From Pratylenchus scribneri (taxonomy: Eukaryota > Nematoda > Chromadorea > Rhabditida > Pratylenchidae): a DNA stretch of 64,000 nucleotides. Below are positions 57,657 to 64,000 of the stretch, one piece after another (the first letter of the stretch is position 1; each line of letters starts with the position of its first letter). A program made the position numbers and the translations under genes. The notes under the pieces were generated by a model that was given only the letters and a program-made list of their open reading frames with translations, did no database searches and was not told the origin of the DNA. The stretch lies in contig JAQSEB010000127.1 of the NCBI GenBank assembly GCA_030063045.1, positions 62,001 through 126,000 on the forward strand, in the 5' to 3' direction.

Positions 57657-59673
57657 GTTTCTCCAAACATTTGAATGTTTTTATTTCTCCAAACATTTGA
57701 ATGTTTTTGTTTCTCCAAACATTTGAATGTTTTTATTTCTCCAAACATTTGAATGTTTTTGTTTCTCCAAACATTTGAATGTTTTTGTTTCTCCAAACAT
57801 TTGAATGTTTTTATTTCTCCAAACATTTGAATGTTTTTGTTTCTCCAAACATTTGAATGTTTTTGTTTCCCCAAACATTTGAATGTTTTTTGTTTCTCCA
57901 AACATTTGAATGTTTTTATTTCTCCAAACATTTGAATGTTTTTATTTCTCCAAACATTTGAATGTTTTTGTTTCTCCAAACATTTGAATGTTTTTGTTTC
58001 TCCAAACATTTGAATGTTTTTGTTTCCCCAAACATTTGAATGTTTTTGTTTCTCCAAACATTTGAATGTTTTTGTTTCTCCAAACAATTGAATGTTTTTG
58101 TTTCCCCAAACAATTGAATGTTTTTGTTTCCCCAAACATTTGAATGTTTTTGTTTCTCCAAACAATTGAATGTTTTTGTTTCCCCAAACATTTGAATGTT
58201 TTTGTTTCTCCAAACAATTGAATGTTTTTGTTTCCCCAAACATTTGAATGTTTTTTGTTTCTCCAAACATTTGAATGTTTTTGTTTCTCCAAACAATTGA
58301 ATGTTTTTGTTTCCCCAAACATTTGAATGTTTTTTGTTTCCCCAAACATTTGAATGTTTTTTGTTTCCCCAAACATTTGAATGTTTTTTGTTTCTCCAAA
58401 CATTTGAATGTTTTTGTTTCCCCAAACATTTGAATGTTTTTTGTTTCTCCAAACATTTGAATGTTTTTGTTTCTCCAAACATTTGAATGTTTTTGTTTCT
58501 CCAAACAATTGAATGTTTTTGTTTCTCCAAACATTTGAATGTTTTTATTTCTCCAAACATTTGGATGTTTTTGTTTCTCCAAACATTTGAATGTTTTTTG
58601 TTTCTCCAAACATTTGAATGTTTTTATTTCTCCAAACATTTGAATGTTTTTGTTTCTCCAAACATTTGAATGTTTTTGTTTCTCCAAACATTTGGATGTT
58701 TTTGTTTCTCCAAACATTTGAATGTTTTTGTTTCTCCAAACATTTGGATGTTTTTGTTTCTCCAAACAATTGAATGTTTTTGTTTCTCCAAACATTTGGA
58801 ATGTTTGGTATTGGTACTCCTCTGTTAACGGGGGGCCAAACTTTTAACAGGGGGCAAAATTTTAAGAGGGGGGGGGCACCCGAAAATTTATTATTTTGCT
58901 TCCCCCCGGTATTTTAAAGATCCCTATACAACAGAATAACTACACTAAACCGAATTTTACCTACCCTAACCCTAAACCTAGTTTGTCAAGATCCCTAATG
59001 TAATGAGGTATAGGGTAGGATAGGATTTGGTTTGGGTAATAGTTAGGGTTAGGTTTAGGGTAAGGGTAGGTTAGACTTTTAGGGTTTAGAATTCCTTCTT
59101 GTACTATTTTTCGGTTCTCTAAGTACCGGGGGAGGCAGAATAATAAATTTTCGGGTGCCCTCTCTTAAAATTTTGCTCCCCCCCCCCCCGTTAACAGAAG
59201 AGTACCGAATGTTTTTGTATCCCCAAACATTTGAATGTTTTTGTTTCTCCAAACATTTGAATGTTTTTGTTTCTCCAAACATTTGAATGTTTTTGTTTCT
59301 CCAAACATTTGAATGTTTTTGTATCCCGAAACATTTGAATGTTTTTGTTTCTCGAAACATTTGAATGTTTTTGTTTCTCCAAACATTTGAATGTTTTTGT
59401 TTCTCCAAACATTTGAATGTTTTTGTTTCTCCAAACATTTGAATGTTTTTGTTTCCCCAAACATTTGAATGTTTTTGTTTCCCCAAACATTTGAATGTTT
59501 CTATTTCTCCAAACATTTGGATGTTTTTGTTTCTCCAAACATTTGAATGTTTTTTTCCCCAAACATTTGAATGTTTTTGTTTCTCCAAACATTTGGATGT
59601 TTTTGTTTCTCCAAACTTTTGAATGTTTTTGTTTCCCCAAACATTTGAATGTTTTTGTTTCTCCAAACATTTA
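57657..59673. repeat. 26-bp minisatellite, two blocks
   Basis: Roughly 44 tandem copies at 57657-58806 and about 18 at 59207-59673 of a 26-bp unit whose core is AAACATTTGAATGTTT preceded by TTTCTCC. The core is itself an inverted repeat (AAACATT/AATGTTT with a two-base centre). Variants are dispersed, not blocked: TCC or CCC before the core, CAATTG for CATTTG, ATTTGGATG, a final A instead of G, and occasional 27-bp units with one more T. The array has no stop in some minus-strand frames simply because the unit has none, so it yields ORFs up to 434 codons; I do not treat these as genes. It probably lies in an intron. Confidence 0.95.
58807..59206. mobile_element. Inverted-repeat element inserted in the minisatellite
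   Basis: 400 bp flanked by GAATGTTT on both sides (58799-58806, 59207-59214), an 8-bp duplication of satellite sequence. Ends share GGTACTC.TCTGTTAACGGGG in inverted orientation, with about 110 bp of inverted similarity including CACCCGAAAATTTATTATT; the left end has six extra bases (GGTATT). The centre has CCTAACCCTAAACCTA and its complement. No coding capacity. Confidence 0.75.
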
Positions 59674-59744
59674 GACCGAAAATAAATTTTTACTTTTTTG
59701 ATCAATAAGGGAGCTTAGTTGATTTTGAAAAAAATTCAGATTTA

Positions 59745-60996
59745 CCTATATGGCCTATACATCGTCGTTGTTCTGTTGAAATTGAAATCCAAATTGATTA
59801 TTTTGTCAGAGAATGTTGCCAAAAGACGATGAGTTGCCAAAATTTGACTTTTTTCCCATCCATACATATCCTTTTTTGGGACCAATCTAATATTCTTTAC
59901 TTTATTAATGACATTTTCCATAAATTGAATGAGTTGGCCATCAAGATACCTAAATAAATTTTGAAATGACAGAAGAAAATTTTTAATCATTTTATTTGGC
60001 TTTAAAATTTTGTCAGAGAAAAATTTTATTATTTTAAGATAAGAATAATTAATTTTAATTTAATTACATAAAATGGCAGTCCAAGTCCAGTCATCTATTT
60101 TAGTAAAAAATATTTTAAGTAAATATATTTCCGAAAAATTACTTTTTTCCTTTTTGAAAATTTTATATTATTAAAAAATCGAATTTTCTTTAAGTAGTAT
60201 AAATTATTGAACCAACCAAAAATGCATTTCATTAAATCCAAGAATGTATTCTGGCGGCTGAACCGTCGCAATTGGAATTATTTTTGCATGTTTACTGTTT
60301 CTAAAATTCAGCCCTGCTACGCCTCGAAATTGATACAAAATTGGCCGACAATTGCCAAATTCTTCCTCTTGATAATAAAATCCCAAAGGAAAAACATGGT
60401 ACGGTTCCACATTTCCGTGCAATTTTGGCCAGCACAATTGTTTGAAGGTCCAACTGGATGTGCTCAAATTCGAATTGGCCATTTCTGTGCGCTTAATCCA
60501 TGCCAGAACTTCCAGGAGCCAATTTGGTATTCTGGCAAATTTTAATAAAATATTTATTTAATAATAATTTATTAACCTCTTTTCCGAATATTTTGGTTTT
60601 TTGATTGCCAAATTATCATCAGACTCTTCTTTGTCTGCTGCTCTTTTTCTTTGTTCCATTAATTCAATGGGAATTATTGATTCATCATTAGTCGATTGTT
60701 TTTGTTGCTTAAAATAAAAAACATTTTTTAATTAAATTTATTGGATATAATTTAAATAAACAACCAACTTCTTTCATCTCCTCAAATTGACCAAACAAAG
60801 TTCGTTTTTCATCCAAAAATTCGCTAATTTGATCCTTCAATTCGCCAATTTCCTCTTTCATTTTTTGTTCAATTTCAGCCATTTTGACAATTTTTTTGTC
60901 CAATTTTTCTTTTAATTCTGTTTCTTTTTGGTTCATTTCCTCAATTTTTTTCAGCATTTTTGCCATTTCCGTATTATTATTTTGTTGTTGTTCCAT
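59745..60996 (-). CDS. Coiled-coil protein of unknown function, 5' part
   Basis: Four exons in phase: about 60996-60769, 60708-60583, 60533-60223 and 59951-59745. Exon 1 is a coiled coil of about 75 residues with heptad-like Leu/Ile/Met and Lys/Glu (EMAKMLKKIEEMNQKETELK). Exon 2 is polar with a nuclear-signal-like KKPKYSEKR. Exons 3-4 look globular (PKLHGNVEPYHVFPLGFYY, FNEMHFWYLDGQLIQFMENV). No known domain is recognised. Introns 1 and 3 use GTTGGT donors. The last exon ends in phase 2 at a good GTAAAT, then the minisatellite follows; the next visible coding (57.6-56.9 kb) may be its continuation. A broken copy of exon 1 is at 34986-35220. Confidence 0.55.
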
Positions 60997-61213
60997 TTTA
61001 AATATAGCAATTTCTATATTTTATTAGAATAATTTTCCTAAATATTATATATATATGAATAAAATTTCAAAATATGGAAGATTTGATTGAATTTTATTAA
61101 TCCGTGATGGTTGAGGATTTAGGAAATGATTTTTGCTGACTGAAATAAAAGTTCTATTCTATGTAAAACGTCCTTGCTCCACTGCACTGCAATAATCTAC
61201 ATTTGGGTTCCAT

Positions 61214-61852
61214 GACAATTCGGCAGTGAGACAATTCGGCAGTACGACAATTCGGCAGTGCGACAATTCGGCAGTGATTTTTTTTTGTAAAAAAAATATG
61301 TAATTAGGGGCATTCGATGATGGGGAATCCGAATATCGTATTAGTTTTTTAATAAATTAATTTTTTAAACCGTTTCCGGTATACAAACCGGTTTGAAAAA
61401 ATTGTACTTAAGTATTTTCGGTCATATTATATACCAATCGACGCGTCTTGACGAGCTGATTGCGAATCTGTCATTGGTTTTGCATAAAACCCAAAAATAA
61501 AAAAGTTATGACCATTTTAGTCATGAAATAACTAGTTTATGCAAAATTAAGGTCATAACTTTTTTATTTTTGGGTTTTTTGCGAAACCAATGGCAGATTC
61601 GCAATCAGCTCGTCAAGACGCGTTGATTGGTATATAATATGACCGAAAATACTTAAGTTCAAATTTTTTCAAACCGGTTTGTATACCGGAAACGGTTAAA
61701 AAAATTAATTTATTAAAAAAACTAATACGATATTCGGATTCCCCATCATCGAATGCCCCTAATTACATATTTTTTTTACAAAAAAAAATCACTGCCGAAT
61801 TGTCGCACTGCCGAATTGTCGTACCGCCGAATTGTCTCACTGCCGAATTGTC
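61214..61852. mobile_element. Foldback element (GACAATTCGGCAGT family)
   Basis: A 639-bp near-perfect palindrome centred near 61533. Each end has four direct copies of a 16-base unit containing GACAATTCGGCAGT; inward, the arms share AGGGGCATTCGATGATGG, CCGGTATACAAACCGGTTTG and ATATACCAATCGACGCG. No coding region. It lies between the coiled-coil gene promoter and the next gene. Confidence 0.85.
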
Positions 61853-62940
61853 GGACCACCTACATTTGTCCCCTCTCTCCTATATTCATCTTTCTTGATA
61901 ATTGATAATACGCGAATGACAATAGCAGAGTGAGAGTAGCAGCAACTGTGACTATTTTCGCCTTTACCGTATCGATGAAAATATGGGAAAGATTAATGAA
62001 AGTAATATAACAGTTGGAAACGTGAACAATGAAGAAACCGATGATGCATAAAATTGTGTTTTCAATGTGGCCGTAGAATTTTTGTATTCATAATGTGTCT
62101 TTTCCTTAGAAGTTTTTATTTTGAGATTTGTTCAAAAATCCAAATATTTTTCCCTCCTCAAAGCTATTCTCTGGGTTTTTCCCTGTTTCGAATTTTTCAA
62201 CTATTTTCTGAATGATAAAATATATTCAAAAATATCTAGTGCAATTTTGGAATTGGAAATCATTTTAGCAGTACCGTTTTGAAGTTGCTAAACAATAAAA
62301 TGAGATTGTTTGGAGCAATTAAAAAAGAAATCATTTAATAATCAAAAAATAACCAATGGATTCGGTTTAGGAAGGTTATTTGGAAATGTTAAAGGAATCA
62401 AAGGATGCCCAATCAAGAATGAGTCGAAAATCTGAAAATGAGATTGGATATTTATATCGATTTTTATAAAGTAAGCTTATTCATTTTATAATTTTTTTTT
62501 CAAAAAATAAAATTCAAAATAAACTAATTTTAAAAGATTTAATTTTACTGCACATCACTAGAGAACAATGCATCGGTTTAGAAAGACAAATATAAAAAAA
62601 AAATAATTTTTTTAATTATATTTTATTTAATTTGATTACGTGGCCGCTAGTTGCCATCGCCATTTTATTTCCTTTTTCGAAATCATCTCATTATTTTTTA
62701 TTTTAATATTTTTATACCAAAATTTACTTATATTATAAATTATTTTGAATGAATAACACTCAGGATCAGCCTCACCTGATGATAATTTTTGTAATGATCT
62801 ACTTTGTTAATCTCAAATTCTTCTATATTATTTTTCAATGCATCATTTTTGTCCATCTTTTGATCCCAAATGAAATGATCAATGATTTTCAACAAAAGTA
62901 AAAGCTAATTTTATTGTAGTCCTATGATATATTTATGTAA
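61853..62940. other. Spacer or unresolved 5' exons
   Basis: AT-rich. A short plus-strand open piece at 62383-62470 (MLKESKDAQSRMSRKSENEIG) may be a first exon of the gene at 62950, but no splice chain links them convincingly. No RNA genes or long repeats seen. Confidence 0.35.
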
Positions 62941-62949
62941 ATTTGAATA

Positions 62950-63746
62950 GGTTCAATGATGCTGAACTCATTCAGGGCATTAAAATTATTGCAAAAAATG
63001 AAGAATATTTTAAAATTTTGTGTTCCACATCGGTATGCGTTGATTTTATTATCGAGAACATAAATAATGAATTTGACAATCACAGGTATTTTATTTATTA
63101 AAATTTAAAAAATATTAAAATTAATTATTTACTTTTAATTAGTTTATTGATTTGCTATCCATCCATTTTGTATAGTCCCAAATTTATCAAAGACACAGAA
63201 AGTCGTCAAACTCAACGATTTAAAATAAATATGAAAAATGGAATGTGTGGCAATTGTGAATATTGTAATGAAAATGAAAATGGAATAAAATGGCATATGG
63301 TCGAGTTGAAATGGACAAAAAATGAATTGAAAATGCGGACTTCTCTTTTGAATGGGTTGGCCATATTTAATTAATTTACATTAAAATTAATAGATTTTAA
63401 GTTCCGTCATTGATTTAACTGAATTTGTGTACCTAAATTTTAATGGCGATATAAGTAAATTTTTTAAAATATTAATGAAGTCAGAATGGAAGGAGGAAAG
63501 AGATATTGGTATTCATTATAATTTTAATTAATAAATAAATTATTAATAATAGTTGAAAATAACGAATTGATTGAGAGTGGAGCATTTTTGGAGGATTTGA
63601 TTGCCGACTCATCGTTCAATTATTTTTATTATTTGAAAGCAGTTCGAATGGATTTAGCCAAATTTGTTGATTTTATTGAGAAAAATCCCGATGAAGAATT
63701 GTTTTGGATAATTGAAAACAAACAAATGAATAAATCGATAGTTTAA
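62950..63746 (+). CDS. Unrecognised protein, 3' exons
   Basis: Four exons in phase: 62950-63085 (FNDAELIQGIKIIAKNEEYF), 63143-63349 (SLLICYPSILYSPKF..., with CGNCEYC), 63399-63513 (SVIDLTEFVYLNFNGD) and 63554-63746 (VENNELIESGAFLEDL... ending NKSIV). The 5' end is not found, so this is partial. A Cys pair plus Cys (C-x2-C-x2-C) lies in exon 2; no domain is recognised. About 90 bases after its stop begins the promoter-like block of the next gene. Confidence 0.5.
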
Positions 63747-63837
63747 GAGAAATAATAATAATTTAAAAATTTATTTAAAAAATGATTTCTTCATTGTTGA
63801 TCTTTGATTTTGCACCTCTCCCACCCACCTTTCTGCC

Positions 63838-63961
63838 TTCCACCCCTTTCCTATATGGCCATAAAAAGGGAGTGCCCCCTTATAAAGAAATATTTAGTTT
63901 AGTCTGATGTTTACCCAATCTCAATCCATTCTCCGCTTTTCCTTCATTTTTATCATCTACT
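63838..63961 (+). promoter_or_regulatory. Promoter-like block, copy 2
   Basis: CCTATATGGCCATAAAAAGGG at 63851, a second TATA-like CTTATAAAG at about 63879, AATCTCAATCCATTCTCC at 63919, TTTTTATCATC, then an ATG at 63962. Same word order as 6400-6550 read on the minus strand. Position before an ATG supports a promoter and 5' leader role. Confidence 0.5.
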
Positions 63962-64000
63962 ATGTATTTTTTCGTCAATTTTATCCGAAAAATTGATCCA
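63962..64000 (+). CDS. First codons of a gene cut by the window edge
   Basis: ATG at 63962 opens MYFFVNFIRKIDP and runs off the window end. It is proposed only because it follows the promoter-like block; the equivalent position in the 6.4-kb copy has a related but frame-broken sequence. Confidence 0.3.
   Translation, partial: MYFFVNFIRKIDP

Noticed and set aside
57491..58795. 434-codon ORF and several others through the satellite
   Set aside because: The 26-bp unit has no stop in these frames, so any array of it is open. Peptides such as MFGETKTFKCLEKQ are a by-product of the repeat; the frame changes with 27-bp units, and there is no start or splice support.
58960..59075. Telomere-like CCCTAA / TTAGGG words
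   Set aside because: They are irregular, form the inverted centre of a transposon-like element, and are not tandem arrays of the nematode telomere unit (TTAGGC).
57657..59673. CRISPR-like array
   Set aside because: Units are directly tandem with no unique spacers and the context is eukaryotic.

Overview
This is eukaryotic DNA, almost certainly from a nematode. Genes are split into many short exons by small AT-rich introns, the sequence is strongly A/T-rich, and the products include a transthyretin-like secreted protein, tandem sigma-type GSTs, BATH (MATH+BTB) proteins, a divergent UGT and an AGO-type Argonaute. There are no operons in the bacterial sense. GC-AG introns occur repeatedly, and GTTGGT 5' splice sites recur. 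The overall style would suit a plant-parasitic tylenchid (cyst or root-knot type), but that is inference; nothing here fixes the genus.

Layout. 0-2.2 kb (-): an unrecognised secreted/membrane protein. 4.5-6.0 kb (+): transthyretin-like secreted protein. 6.6-8.2 kb (-): a Cdc42/Rho-like GTPase with a damaged P-loop. 10.1-14.6 kb (+): two tandem GST genes in a duplicated unit that extends past the genes. 15.7-15.9 kb (-): a possible 67-aa gene. 16.4-23.5 kb (-): a 15-exon Argonaute with a complete D-E-D-H slicer tetrad. 24.3-34.4 kb (-): a cluster of four BTB/BATH copies. One looks intact; the other three carry stop codons, and one of these also carries a foldback transposon inside its MATH exon. 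A complete 2.9-kb Ginger-like DNA transposon, with 256-bp inverted repeats and an integrase gene, sits in the middle. 36.2-40.8 kb (-): a signal-anchored protein-kinase-like gene whose 2.4-kb intron holds two nested foldback elements. 43.4-48.0 kb (+): a nine-exon UDP-glycosyltransferase. 48.6-49.3 kb (-): a small secreted protein with dibasic sites. 49.8-56.4 kb (-): a 13-exon GH35 beta-galactosidase with a secreted EF-hand gene on the opposite strand inside one intron. 56.9-61.0 kb (-): exons of unrecognised protein(s) separated by a 26-bp minisatellite that is itself interrupted by a transposon. 62.9-63.7 kb (+): an unrecognised gene, then a promoter-like block and the first codons of a further gene at the window edge.

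The most distinctive property is the density and variety of inverted-repeat DNA elements: a Ginger-like autonomous element, a MULE-like element with a 9-bp target duplication, two long foldback elements sharing an inner arm, a nested pair, and several short MITEs, some with 8-bp duplications. Many interrupt introns, one interrupts an exon and one interrupts a satellite. Exon models were built by hand from ORFs, splice consensus and phase; coordinates of splice sites are predictions.
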